The position numbers and the translations under genes are program-made. The notes under the pieces were generated by a model that was not told the DNA's origin, ran no database searches, and was given only the letters and a program-made list of their open reading frames with translations. 37,366 nucleotides of DNA from Catenulispora pinisilvae (lineage in GTDB: Bacteria > Actinomycetota > Actinomycetes > Streptomycetales > Catenulisporaceae). The stretch is from NCBI RefSeq assembly GCF_015356865.1, contig NZ_JAAFZA010000093.1:1-37366 (forward strand). Reading direction: 5' to 3'. Below are positions 24,316 through 31,789 of this stretch, piece after piece; the first letter of the stretch is position 1, and each line of letters starts with the position of its first letter.

Positions 24316-25236
24316 ATGACTAGTGACTCGCCTTACAGTGATTTGGACCGCCCGCCACTGCGCGAGCTGGCACTGAGCAAGGCGGTCGGGCGCCCGGGCG
24401 GGCTCTGGCGGCGGATCGAGGTGGTGGCCGAGACCGCGTCCACCAACGGCGATGTGGCCGACGCCGCGCGGGCCGGGGCGCAGGAGGGTTATGTCCGGGT
24501 CGCCGAGGTGCAAAGCGCCGGGCGGGGGCGGCTCGGGCGGACGTGGTCGGCGCCGCCGCGATCCGGGTTGTTCCTGTCGGTACTGCTCCGCCCGAGTGAT
24601 GTCCCGGCGGCTCGGTGGGGGTGGCTGCCGCTGTTGGTCGGGACGGCGGCGCGGACCGCGGTGGACGCGGTGAGCGGGGTGCCGGTCAAGTTGAAGTGGC
24701 CGAACGATCTGATCGTGGTCGATGACACACCGAGTGACGCACCGAGTGACGCACCGGGTACCGAAGCGGCCGCCGGCGGTTCCGATCCGGCGGCCGACGC
24801 CTACGGCGCCGCCCGCAAGCTCGGCGGCATCCTGGTCGAGCGGGTCGACACCGCCCAGGGCCCGGCCGCGGTCGTCGGGCTGGGGCTCAACGTCTCATTG
24901 CGCCGCGATGAGCTGCCGGCCCCGCACGCGACCTCGCTGGTGCTCGAGGGCGCGAAGGCCGCCGACCGCGACCCGCTGTTGCGGGCCCTACTGCGCGAGC
25001 TTGAGCGCTGGTACACCGACTGGAGCGTCACCGGCGGCGACCCGATGGCCTCCGGCCTGCTGTCCGCGTATGCCGCCTCCTGCGCGACCATCGGGCGCCG
25101 GGTGCGGGTGGAGCTGCCTGCCGGCGAGCCCGTGGTGGGCGAGGCCGTGGGGCTGGACGGAGACGGGCGGCTGCTCGTACGGACCGCGGCCGGGGAACGG
25201 GCGTTCGGGGCCGGGGATGTCGTTCATCTCAGATGA
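24316..25236 (+). CDS. birA: Biotin--[acetyl-CoA-carboxylase] ligase
   Basis: BirA activates biotin with ATP and attaches it to the Lys of carboxylase BCCP domains, here presumably the alpha chain at 34142. 306 aa. Active-site motifs: [19 protein letters not shown] (69-77, biotinyl-AMP loop), KWPNDL (127-132), and LGGILVE with the catalytic-domain Lys168. There is no N-terminal helix-turn-helix, so it is a ligase without direct DNA-binding repressor function. A non-conserved Asp/Pro/Ala-rich insert of about 30 residues (137-166) follows the KWPNDL strand and partly comes from 12-bp repeats. Divergent from pccB. Confidence 0.95.
   Translation: MTSDSPYSDLDRPPLRELALSKAVGRPGGLWRRIEVVAETASTNGDVADAARAGAQEGYVRVAEVQSAGRGRLGRTWSAPPRSGLFLSVLLRPSDVPAARWGWLPLLVGTAARTAVDAVSGVPVKLKWPNDLIVVDDTPSDAPSDAPGTEAAAGGSDPAADAYGAARKLGGILVERVDTAQGPAAVVGLGLNVSLRRDELPAPHATSLVLEGAKAADRDPLLRALLRELERWYTDWSVTGGDPMASGLLSAYAASCATIGRRVRVELPAGEPVVGEAVGLDGDGRLLVRTAAGERAFGAGDVVHLR
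24724..24759. repeat. Three 12-bp in-frame tandem repeats in birA
   Basis: Units close to GACGCACCGAGT encode DTPS, DAPS and DAPG within the birA insert. Confidence 0.75.
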
Positions 25237-25274
25237 CAAGACCCTGTCACCGGCAAGTAACTGCCAACCACTCC

Positions 25275-25280
25275 TATTGT
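25275..25280 (+). promoter_or_regulatory. -10 element upstream of the PH-domain gene
   Basis: TATTGT 8 nt before ATG 25289, which opens a 17-codon upstream ORF rather than the main gene. Confidence 0.4.
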
Positions 25281-25288
25281 CTGCAAGT

Positions 25289-25342
25289 ATGCGTGGCGAC
25301 AAGACACCTTCGCTTCCTCACAGGGGGGAGGCGCGGAGCTGA
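25289..25342 (+). CDS. 17-codon upstream ORF before the PH-domain gene
   Basis: ATG 25289 lies 8 nt after TATTGT, as in leaderless genes here, and opens 17 codons (MRGDKTPSLPHRGEARS). Its TGA at 25340-25342 lies at the GAGGGAG ribosome site of the next gene, so ribosomes ending here would be placed to reinitiate. Could be chance. Confidence 0.3.
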   Translation: MRGDKTPSLPHRGEARS

Positions 25343-25358
25343 GGGAGTAGTGACGGTA

Positions 25359-25904
25359 ATGGGTTACCCCAAGCACCTTCTGGCGCCCGGCGAGCAGATC
25401 GACCTCGCGATGCGCCCGCATTGGAAGGCGCTGATCCTCCCGGTGCTGAACCTGATCGTGGCGGTCGCCGTGTTCGGCGCCGCAGTCGGTCTGACCAGCG
25501 GCGACACCCGCAAGTACTCAGCCATCGGAGTCGGCGCGCTGGCCGTGATCGACCTCATCATCTTCACGGTCCGGCCCTGGGTCATCTGGCTGAACAAGAA
25601 CTACATCGTCACGAACAAGCGCCTGATCATCCGCGAGGGCTTCATCCACCGCGAGGGCCGGGACATGCCCCTGGTGAAGATCAACGACGTGTCGTTCAAG
25701 CACAACGGCCTGCTGGACCGGATCCTGGGCTGTGGCACGCTGGTGGTGGAGTCGGCCGGCGAGCACGGTCAGGAGCAGTTGGAGGACATTCCGCACGTGG
25801 AGTCCACCCAGCGGGAGCTGACCACCCTGATCAGCAACGTCGGCCCCACCGGCACGGCCGAGCTGACCGAGCCCGAGGAACAAGAGCACCACCGCAAGAA
25901 GTAG
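25359..25904 (+). CDS. Bacterial PH-domain (bPH2) membrane protein
   Basis: 181 aa. The N-terminus MGYPKHLLAPGEQIDLAMRPHWK is followed by two membrane spans (LILPVLNLIVAVAVFGAAVG; SAIGVGALAVIDLIIFTVRP) and a cytoplasmic YdbS/bPH2-type domain: NYIVTNKRLIIREGFIHREG, MPLVKINDVSFKHNGLLDRI, CGTLVVESAGEHG. The C-terminus is Glu-rich and charged. Function of the family is not established. ATG 25359 is preferred; GTG 25350 is in frame and closer to GAGGGAG. The adenylate cyclase gene begins 45 bp downstream, so co-transcription is likely. Confidence 0.9.
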   Translation: MGYPKHLLAPGEQIDLAMRPHWKALILPVLNLIVAVAVFGAAVGLTSGDTRKYSAIGVGALAVIDLIIFTVRPWVIWLNKNYIVTNKRLIIREGFIHREGRDMPLVKINDVSFKHNGLLDRILGCGTLVVESAGEHGQEQLEDIPHVESTQRELTTLISNVGPTGTAELTEPEEQEHHRKK

Positions 25905-25949
25905 TACCCGGCGATTCGACGGCGACCAGGGCAGGAGCAGCGGAAGACG

Positions 25950-27233
25950 ATGGCGCGCATGGTGCCGGGGGATGGCGGGCGCGACGCGGCCCGGAACGGC
26001 GGCGGCATTGCCGACTCGGCACCGGATGCCGGGGCGGCCGAGTCGGAACAAGCCGCCGAGACGGCCGAGACGGCCGAATCGACACAGTCGGCACCGGCCG
26101 CCGAGTCCGCCGGAACCACCGGAACCACCGGAACCACCGCCTCCGGAGCGTCATCCGGCGCCGGCTCCGCCCGGTCCGGCCTCCCCGACGTCCCCGACCT
26201 CCCCGACGTCCCCACGACGGCGGGGGAGGCCGCACCGTCGGAAGACCAGGCCCAGGCCTGGGCCGCCGCCAAGCGCAAGGCCAACGGCGACGAGCTGGAG
26301 GCGCTGCTGCTCGGCGGCGTCCCCCGGCACACCGCCTACGAGGTCTGCAAGGCCGCCGGCATCCCCTACGACGAGGCCCGCCGCTACTGGCGCGCGATGG
26401 GCTTCGCCGACGTCGGCCAGGCCCGGGCCTTCACCGACGCCGACGTCGACGCGCTGCTCCGGCTCGGCGGCATGCCCCGCAGCGGGCTGTTCACCGAGGA
26501 GTTCGCGATCCAGGTCGCCCGCTCCATGGGCCAGACCACGGCCCGGCTGGCCGAGTGGCAGGTCGACGCGCTGTTCGACGCCTTCGACACGGCCGGCGTC
26601 GGCTCGGCGGAGATGGCCGAGTTCGGCTACCGGATCGGCCGCCGGGTGCTGCCGGAGCTGGAGGAGCTGCTGGTCTACGTCTGGCGCCGGCAGCTGGCCG
26701 CGGCCGCCGGCCGGGTCCGGCAGCAGCTCCAGGAGCACGCCGAGGGCCAGCAGGCCGTCGGCTTCGCCGACCTGGTGTCCTTCACTCGGCTCTCGCGCCA
26801 GCTGTCCGAGGAGGAGCTGGCCCGGCTGGTCTCGGTGTTCGAGGCCACCGCCGCCGACACCGTCGCGTTCGGCGGCGGGCGGCTGATCAAGACCCTGGGC
26901 GATGAGATCATGTTCGCCGCCGACTCCCCGGCGCGGGCCGCGCGGATCGCGCTGGACCTGCTGGCCTCGATGCGGCGCACGGAGGCGGTGCCCGAGCTGC
27001 GGATCGGCGTGGCGTACGGGCACGTCGTGCAGCGCAACGGCGACATCTACGGGACCACGGTCAACCTGGCCGCGCGGCTGACGTCGCTGGCCGAGCCGGA
27101 CCAGATCGTGGTGGACCCGGAGCTGGCCAAGGCGCTGGACCCGGACGCGGCGTTCGCGCTGGCGCCGATCGGGACCCGGATGGTGCGCGGGCTCGGGGAG
27201 ATCGAGGCTTCGGCGCTGACGCCGGCCGAGTGA
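25950..27233 (+). CDS. cya: Class III adenylate cyclase with Rv1264-like regulatory domain
   Basis: Makes cAMP from ATP in the cytoplasm. 427 aa: residues 1-100 are an Ala/Glu/Thr/Pro-rich disordered head; 105-255 resemble the helical autoinhibitory domain of mycobacterial Rv1264/Rv2212 (ANGDELEALLLGGVPRHTAYE, FTDADVDALLRLGG); 268-420 are the cyclase homology domain. Catalytic residues are all present: metal Asp274 (GFADLVSFT) and Asp318 (LGDEIMF), adenine-binding Lys314 and Asp365 (NGDIYGTTVN), and transition-state Asn372 and Arg376. ATG 25950 follows GGAAG. Last codons and stop are duplicated in the 3' UTR. Confidence 0.94.
   Translation: MARMVPGDGGRDAARNGGGIADSAPDAGAAESEQAAETAETAESTQSAPAAESAGTTGTTGTTASGASSGAGSARSGLPDVPDLPDVPTTAGEAAPSEDQAQAWAAAKRKANGDELEALLLGGVPRHTAYEVCKAAGIPYDEARRYWRAMGFADVGQARAFTDADVDALLRLGGMPRSGLFTEEFAIQVARSMGQTTARLAEWQVDALFDAFDTAGVGSAEMAEFGYRIGRRVLPELEELLVYVWRRQLAAAAGRVRQQLQEHAEGQQAVGFADLVSFTRLSRQLSEEELARLVSVFEATAADTVAFGGGRLIKTLGDEIMFAADSPARAARIALDLLASMRRTEAVPELRIGVAYGHVVQRNGDIYGTTVNLAARLTSLAEPDQIVVDPELAKALDPDAAFALAPIGTRMVRGLGEIEASALTPAE
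26112..26138. repeat. Three in-frame 9-bp repeats in the cyclase head
   Basis: GGAACCACC three times, encoding (G-T-T)3 in the disordered N-terminal region. Confidence 0.75.
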
Positions 27234-27268
27234 CCGGCACCGCGAACGCCGGCGGAGTGACCGGCGCC
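27221..27268. repeat. Stop-codon-spanning 21-bp direct repeat after cya
   Basis: 27221-27241 and 27248-27268 match at 19 of 21 positions, both centred on GAGTGACCGGC. The first copy holds the cya TGA. Confidence 0.85.
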
Positions 27269-27299
27269 ACGTTCGGTTCCACACTTTGAGACCCGCTAC

Positions 27300-27305
27300 T
27301 AGCAT
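27300..27305 (+). promoter_or_regulatory. Leaderless -10 of the HMG-CoA lyase gene
   Basis: TAGCAT 7 nt before ATG 27313; no ribosome site. Confidence 0.5.
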
Positions 27306-27312
27306 CGATCTC

Positions 27313-28227
27313 ATGACCGATATGCCGACAGCGTTGTCGCTCCGGGAAGTGGGGCCGCGCGACGGCCTGCAGAACGAAGACCCGGTCTCCACCGAGACCA
27401 AGCTCGAACTGATCGACCGGCTCTCGCACACCGGCGTGTCGCGGATCGAGGCGGTGTCGTTCGTCCACCCCCGCGCGATCCCGCAGATGGCCGACGCCGC
27501 CGAGGTCGCCGCGCAGATGACCCGGGCCGCCGGGATCCGCTACTCGGCGCTGGTGCCGAACCTCAGGGGCGCCGAGCGGGCCCTGGACGCCGGGTTCAAC
27601 GAGATCGAGGTTGTCGTCTCCGCCTCGGACACGCACAACAAGAAGAACCTGAACCGCGGCACCGCCGAGTCCCTGGACGACATCGCCGCGATCATCGACC
27701 TGGCCCACAGCCGCGGCGCCACGGTCCAGGTGATCACCTCCACGGCCTGGGGCTGCCCGTACGAGGGCGACATCCCCACCGAGCGCGTGCTCTGGGTGGT
27801 CGACACGGCGGTCGCGCACGGCGCCGACTCCCTGTCCTTCGGCGACACCACCGGCATGGCCACCCCGACCCGGGTCACCCGGCTGATCGGCGAGACCCGC
27901 TCGGCGCACGCCGACAAGCCGCTGAACCTGCACTTCCACAACACCCGCGGCACCGGCCTGGCGAACGTCCTGGCCGCGCTGCAACTCGGCGTCACCGACT
28001 TCGACGCCTCGGTCGGCGGCCTCGGCGGCTGTCCCTACGCCCCCGGCGCCTCCGGCAACATCGCCACCGAGGAGCTGGTGCACATGGCCGAGGACATGGG
28101 CATCGACACCGGCGTCGACCTCGATGCGCTGCTGGACACCGCGGCTTACGCCGAGCAGGCCGTCGGGCGGACGCTGCCTTCGCAGGTGCTGCGGGCCGGA
28201 CCGCGGACCCGGCTAGCGCAGAGCTGA
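27313..28227 (+). CDS. Hydroxymethylglutaryl-CoA lyase
   Basis: Cleaves HMG-CoA to acetoacetate and acetyl-CoA, the last step of leucine breakdown. 304 aa TIM barrel. Motifs: LREVGPRDGLQNE (Arg16 and Asp17), the metal-binding LHFHNTRG (His207, His209), and the family signature GGLGGCPYAPGASGN with catalytic Cys240 and Asn249. ATG 27313 is chosen because of the -10 element 7 nt upstream; ATG 27322 is also possible. The context of acyl-CoA carboxylase genes fits branched-chain amino-acid catabolism. Confidence 0.93.
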   Translation: MTDMPTALSLREVGPRDGLQNEDPVSTETKLELIDRLSHTGVSRIEAVSFVHPRAIPQMADAAEVAAQMTRAAGIRYSALVPNLRGAERALDAGFNEIEVVVSASDTHNKKNLNRGTAESLDDIAAIIDLAHSRGATVQVITSTAWGCPYEGDIPTERVLWVVDTAVAHGADSLSFGDTTGMATPTRVTRLIGETRSAHADKPLNLHFHNTRGTGLANVLAALQLGVTDFDASVGGLGGCPYAPGASGNIATEELVHMAEDMGIDTGVDLDALLDTAAYAEQAVGRTLPSQVLRAGPRTRLAQS

Positions 28228-28280
28228 GCCGGGCTAAGCCGGGCTGAGCCGAGCCGAACCGGGCTGAGCCGGGCTGACGG
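28221..28280. repeat. Six 10-bp tandem units across the HMG-CoA lyase stop
   Basis: Consensus GGGCTGAGCC repeated in exact 10-bp register from 28221 to 28280. The first unit contains the stop TGA and several later units again carry TGA. Confidence 0.9.
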
Positions 28281-28286
28281 GAACCC

Positions 28287-28324
28287 GACATCGGCTGAGC
28301 GGCCCGCGTCGGCCGGCCGATGTC
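28287..28324. terminator. Possible bidirectional hairpin
   Basis: GACATCGGC (28287-28295) and GCCGATGTC (28316-28324) form a 9-bp stem around a 20-nt GC-rich loop, between two convergent genes. Confidence 0.45.
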
Positions 28325-28344
28325 ACCCGCCGACCCGGGTCCGG

Positions 28345-28533
28345 CTACTCCCGGACCGCGGGCCCCGCGTCCCCGGCCTGCGCCAGAGCCCGTTCCCAGG
28401 CCTCCTCGCCGCGCGCGCGTCGCAGCTGGTCGCGGACGTATTCGGACACGGACACGCCCAGCTCGGCGGCCCGGGTGCGGGCGGCGGCCAGGCCGTCGTC
28501 GGGCGGGGACGTGGGGGGCTGGGGTCCGGTCAC
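28345..28533 (-). CDS. Small ribbon-helix-helix/antitoxin-like protein
   Basis: 62 aa. The segment AARTRAAELGVSVSEYVRDQ resembles the helix-turn-helix part of ribbon-helix-helix antitoxins (VapB/FitA type), followed by LRRARGEEAWERALAQAG, a common toxin-contact-like tail. The N-terminal beta strand typical of the fold is not obvious. GTG 28533 is supported by TACCGT 8 nt upstream. No PIN or other toxin gene is adjacent; the divergent neighbour is a GGDEF protein. The name is therefore tentative. Confidence 0.65.
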   Translation of the reverse strand: MTGPQPPTSPPDDGLAAARTRAAELGVSVSEYVRDQLRRARGEEAWERALAQAGDAGPAVRE

Positions 28534-28541
28534 GTCGGGCC

Positions 28542-28547
28542 ACGGTA
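28542..28547 (-). promoter_or_regulatory. -10 element of the small RHH-like gene
   Basis: TACCGT on the minus strand, 8 nt before GTG 28533. Confidence 0.4.
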
Positions 28548-28617
28548 CCGACACCCGGCGTGGATCTCGTGGACCGTCGCCCAGACGGGTGAAGTGGCAC
28601 AGCCCGGGGAGATCACC

Positions 28618-28623
28618 TAGCGT
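28618..28623 (+). promoter_or_regulatory. -10 element upstream of the GGDEF gene
   Basis: TAGCGT 6 nt before GTG 28630, which opens an 11-codon upstream ORF instead of the GGDEF frame. Confidence 0.45.
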
Positions 28624-28629
28624 GGTCCC

Positions 28630-28665
28630 GTGATTTCGTACGGCGGGCCCCGCGGCGATGGCTGA
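28630..28665 (+). CDS. Leaderless 11-codon upstream ORF of the GGDEF gene
   Basis: GTG 28630 is placed exactly 6 nt after TAGCGT, the geometry of the leaderless genes in this window. It reads MISYGGPRGDG and stops at TGA 28663-28665, overlapping the GGDEF start ATG 28658 by 8 bp in another frame. The main ATG has no ribosome site, so it may depend on this termination. Confidence 0.4.
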   Translation: MISYGGPRGDG

Positions 28666-29761
28666 CCCAGCCTCGGTCCGGCTGCGTGCGCTCACCGACC
28701 TGGCCCGCGGACTGGCGCGGGTGCACGGGTTCAGCGAGGTCATCTCGGTGGCCGCCGAGGAGTCGCGCAAGGCGCTGGACGCGCGGGTGGTCTCGCTGTC
28801 GGAGTTCGTGCGGGCCACCGGACAGCTGCGGGTGCTGATCAACCACGGCGACCTGCTGCCGTTCGAGGAACGCTTCCCCGAGGAGGAGTGGTACGCCCCC
28901 TCCGACTTCCCGCGCATCGTCAGCGAGGAGTACCCGCGGCCGTGGACGCTGCGCAGCGACGACGGGAACGCCGACCCGCGGCGCACCGCCTCGCTGCGGC
29001 TGCGCGAGCGGCACAGCGCGCTGATCGCCCCGATCTTCTTCGCCGGCCAGGTCTGGGGCGAGCTGTACGCCGCCCGCACCGCCGACCAGGAGCCCTACAC
29101 CGACGCCGACCTGGACTTCGCGGCCACGCTCGCGGCCCTGGTCAGCGCCGGGCTGGCGCAGGCCGACCGGCAGGAGTACCTGGAGCGGCTGGCCTACACC
29201 GACGAGCTGACCGGGCTGGCCAACCGGCGGGCCATCGAGGTCGGCCTGGACGAGGCGATGGAGCTGCACCGGCTCACCGGGCTGCCGGTGGGCCTGATCA
29301 TCTGCGACGTGAACGGCCTGAAGCAGGTCAACGACACCTCCGGGCACGACACCGGGGACGCCGTCCTGGAACAGCTGGCCGGACACCTGTCCGCGGTGGC
29401 TGGCACCGTCAACGGCGCGCTGGCGGCGCGGATAGGCGGTGACGAGTTCGCGGTCCTGGCGGTCGGCCAGCCCTGGTCGGCGGTGACCCAGCTGGCCGAG
29501 GACCTGGCGGCCCGGGCCGCCAAGCTGGAGGGCATCGCCGGCGCCGCGGTCGGCTACTCCGCCACCGACGGCCCGGCCGGTCCGGTGGCCAACCGGGACA
29601 CCCTCTTCCGGCTCGCGGACGCGGCCCAGTACGAGGCCAAGCGCGAGGGCATCCAGCGGCCCATCCCGGCCGCCGCGCGGCACCTGATCCGGGTGCAGGA
29701 GGCAGCCGCCGACGGGACCGCCGCGTCCCGCGACCGGCGCCGGATACGCCGCGGACGTTGA
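28658..29761 (+). CDS. GAF-GGDEF diguanylate cyclase
   Basis: Cytoplasmic protein expected to make c-di-GMP. 367 aa: residues about 1-165 form a GAF-like sensor (VISVAAEESRKALDARVVSL, LIAPIFFAGQVWGELYAAR); the GGDEF domain runs from about 176 (YTDELTGLANRRA) to 340. The metal and nucleotide residues are in CDVNGLKQVND and GHDTGD, and the active-site loop RIGGDEFAVL is intact (260-264). No RxxD inhibitory site precedes the loop and no EAL domain follows, so product inhibition may be weak. The C-terminus is basic. Confidence 0.93.
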   Translation: MADPASVRLRALTDLARGLARVHGFSEVISVAAEESRKALDARVVSLSEFVRATGQLRVLINHGDLLPFEERFPEEEWYAPSDFPRIVSEEYPRPWTLRSDDGNADPRRTASLRLRERHSALIAPIFFAGQVWGELYAARTADQEPYTDADLDFAATLAALVSAGLAQADRQEYLERLAYTDELTGLANRRAIEVGLDEAMELHRLTGLPVGLIICDVNGLKQVNDTSGHDTGDAVLEQLAGHLSAVAGTVNGALAARIGGDEFAVLAVGQPWSAVTQLAEDLAARAAKLEGIAGAAVGYSATDGPAGPVANRDTLFRLADAAQYEAKREGIQRPIPAAARHLIRVQEAAADGTAASRDRRRIRRGR

Positions 29762-29799
29762 CCGGCCCCGTACCACGCCGACCATGACATATACGGAAA

Positions 29800-29830
29800 A
29801 GCTTGACGTATCAGCCCTCGATGTCAAGCT
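29800..29830. promoter_or_regulatory. P450 promoter with overlapping inverted repeat
   Basis: -35 TTGACG (29803-29808), 16 bp, -10 CAAGCT (29825-29830), then 6 nt to ATG 29837. The arms AGCTTGAC (29800-29807) and GTCAAGCT (29823-29830) are a perfect 8-bp inverted repeat that covers both promoter hexamers, so a dimeric repressor bound here would block polymerase. Confidence 0.65.
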
Positions 29831-29836
29831 GACCCC

Positions 29837-31129
29837 ATGGCCACCGTTCTCGGCACCGACATCGACCTGTCCGACAACCGTTTCTGGGCCCTCCCCTACG
29901 ACCAGCGCATGGCCGCCTTCGCCGAACTCCGGGCCCTGGCCACGGCCCCGCTGTTCGCCGAACCCCGCTTCCCGCTCATCAGGCCCGGCGCCGGTTACTA
30001 CGCGCTGACCCGGCACGCCGACATCGTGGAGGCCAGCCGCCACCCGGAGGTCTTCAGCAGCGAGCCCACCTCCAACAGCATCCCGGACATGCCGCGCTTC
30101 CTGGCCACCTACTTCGGCTCGATGATCAACATGGACGATCCCCGGCACGCCCGGCTGCGCCGCATCGTCTCCCGGGCCTTTACCCCGAAGCTGGTGACCG
30201 GCCTGAAGACGGAGATCGAGGCCACCGCCGCGCAGATCGTCGATGGCCTGCTGGCCCGCCGCGCCGGGGACTTCGTCGCCGAGGCCGCGGCCCGGCTGCC
30301 GATCCAGGTCATCTGCGACATGATGGGCATCCCCGAGGACCGGCACGCCATGGTCCACGCGCACACCAACCGCATACTGGCCGGCAGCGACCCGGAGTTC
30401 ACCGGTGTGCCGCAGGACGCGGGCCCGCTGCGCACCAAGCTGGTCGGGCCGGTCGCGATGTACCGCCTGGTCCGGGCCGGACGCCAGCTGCACCGCCTGG
30501 CCGCGGCCCTGGGCCGGGAACGCCGCCGGCACCCCACCGACGACCTGACCTCCAAGCTGGTCAACGCCGACCTCGACGGCGACGCCCTCACCGACCAGGA
30601 GTTCGGCTCGTTCTTCATCCTCCTGGTGGTCGCCGGGAACGAGACCACGCGCACCACGCTCTCGCACGCCCTGATGCTCCTCACCGACCATCCCGACCAG
30701 TTGGAACTCCTGCGGAGCGACTTCGACCGGCACATCGTCGGCGCCCTGGACGAGATCCTGCGCCACGCGACCCCGGTGACCCAGTTCCGGCGCACCCTGA
30801 CCCAGGAATACGACCTGAACGGCACGCCGCTCAAGAAGGGCGACAAGGTCCTGCTCTTCTACAACGCCGCCAACCGCGACCCGGACGTCTTCGACGACCC
30901 CGACCGGTTCGACATCACCCGCACCCCCAACCCACACCTGAGCTTCGGCGGCCCGGGCCCGCACTTCTGCCTCGGCGCGCACCTGGCCCGGACGGAGATG
31001 ACGGCGCTGCTGCGGGAGCTGTTCGCCCGGGCCCCGTCGATCCGGGCGGTCGGCGAGCCGGACCGGCTGACCTCCAGCTTCATCAACGGGATCAAGCGGC
31101 TGCGCTACGAGATCGACGAGATCGAATAA
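29837..31129 (+). CDS. Cytochrome P450 (CYP124/125/142-like)
   Basis: Soluble haem monooxygenase, 430 aa. Features: MINMDDPRHARLRRIVSRAF (C-helix region), I-helix VVAGNETTR where Asn-Glu replaces the usual Asp-Thr, EILR as the ExxR pair, and haem loop FGGPGPHFCLGAHLAR with axial Cys378. The AGNETT helix and the DDPRHxRLR block are typical of actinobacterial CYP124, CYP125 and CYP142 enzymes, which oxidise sterol side chains or methyl-branched lipids; the actual substrate is not known. No ferredoxin gene is adjacent. The ATG follows an apparent leaderless promoter. Confidence 0.95.
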   Translation: MATVLGTDIDLSDNRFWALPYDQRMAAFAELRALATAPLFAEPRFPLIRPGAGYYALTRHADIVEASRHPEVFSSEPTSNSIPDMPRFLATYFGSMINMDDPRHARLRRIVSRAFTPKLVTGLKTEIEATAAQIVDGLLARRAGDFVAEAAARLPIQVICDMMGIPEDRHAMVHAHTNRILAGSDPEFTGVPQDAGPLRTKLVGPVAMYRLVRAGRQLHRLAAALGRERRRHPTDDLTSKLVNADLDGDALTDQEFGSFFILLVVAGNETTRTTLSHALMLLTDHPDQLELLRSDFDRHIVGALDEILRHATPVTQFRRTLTQEYDLNGTPLKKGDKVLLFYNAANRDPDVFDDPDRFDITRTPNPHLSFGGPGPHFCLGAHLARTEMTALLRELFARAPSIRAVGEPDRLTSSFINGIKRLRYEIDEIE

Positions 31130-31154
31130 AAGCGCGGTTGTCAGCGGCCGCGGA

Positions 31155-31160
31155 TACGTT
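31155..31160 (+). promoter_or_regulatory. Leaderless -10 of the isochorismatase gene
   Basis: TACGTT 6 nt before ATG 31167; no ribosome site. Confidence 0.5.
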
Positions 31161-31166
31161 GGTGCG

Positions 31167-31724
31167 ATGAGCACTCTCGAAAACCGGCCGAACAAGGCCG
31201 TCCTGGTCATCGACGTGCAGAACGGCGTCGTCGCCGGGAACCACGAGCGCGACGCCGTCGTGGCCAACATCAACACCGCGGTCGGCAAGGCCCGCGCCGC
31301 CGGGGTCCCGGTCGTCTGGATCCAGGACACCGGGGGCGAGCGCGCGCCCGGCACGGAACCGTGGAAGATCGTGCCGGAACTGGACCCGCGCCAGGACGAG
31401 CCGCAGGTGCAGAAGCAGTGGGGCGACTCCTTCGAGGAGACCGAGCTGGAGTCGGTGCTGGCGGGCCTGAAGGTCGGCGCCCTGGTGGTGACCGGCGCGC
31501 AGACCGACGAATGCGTCCGCTCCACCCTGCACGGCGCCATCGTCCGCGGCTACGACGCCCTCTTGGTGAGCGATGCGCACACCACAGAGGACAGCACCGC
31601 CTACGGCGCCCCGGCCCCTGACGCGGTCATCGCGCACACCAATCTGTACTGGAAGTACCACGAGGCTCCGGGCCGCACCGCCGGGACCGTGACCACCGCG
31701 GACCTCAGCTTCGACCAGGGCTGA
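31167..31724 (+). CDS. Isochorismatase-family cysteine hydrolase
   Basis: 185 aa alpha/beta hydrolase of the isochorismatase/nicotinamidase superfamily. The catalytic triad is visible as Asp16 (LVIDVQNG), Lys83 (VQKQWGDSF) and Cys116 (TGAQTDECVRSTLHGA). The cap and substrate residues do not single out nicotinamidase or isochorismatase, so the substrate is open. 37 bp after the P450 gene but with its own promoter. Repeats containing the stop codon follow. Confidence 0.93.
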   Translation: MSTLENRPNKAVLVIDVQNGVVAGNHERDAVVANINTAVGKARAAGVPVVWIQDTGGERAPGTEPWKIVPELDPRQDEPQVQKQWGDSFEETELESVLAGLKVGALVVTGAQTDECVRSTLHGAIVRGYDALLVSDAHTTEDSTAYGAPAPDAVIAHTNLYWKYHEAPGRTAGTVTTADLSFDQG

Positions 31725-31788
31725 GGCCGACCAGCGCGCATAAGGCAGTGGTGAGGCGGGGCTGAGGCGGGGAAAGGCGGGCTGAGGC
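31719..31788. repeat. Repeated GGCTGAGGC elements across the isochorismatase stop
   Basis: GGCTGAGGC at 31719-31727 (contains the stop TGA), 31760-31768 and 31780-31788, with GGTGAGGC at 31750-31757. The last copy abuts the stop of the convergent gene. Confidence 0.75.
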
Positions 31789-31789
31789 G

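Noticed and set aside
25289-25342. Upstream ORF joined to the PH-domain gene as a longer N-terminus
   Set aside because: The frame contains a stop at 25340 and the PH-domain family begins at MGYP; an alternative longer frame from 25233 has Cys/His-rich sequence unlike the family.
28345-29079. 244-codon minus-strand frame with an extended N-terminus
   Set aside because: Its first 180 codons are antisense to the GGDEF gene; only the last 62 codons look real and have a promoter-like element before GTG 28533.
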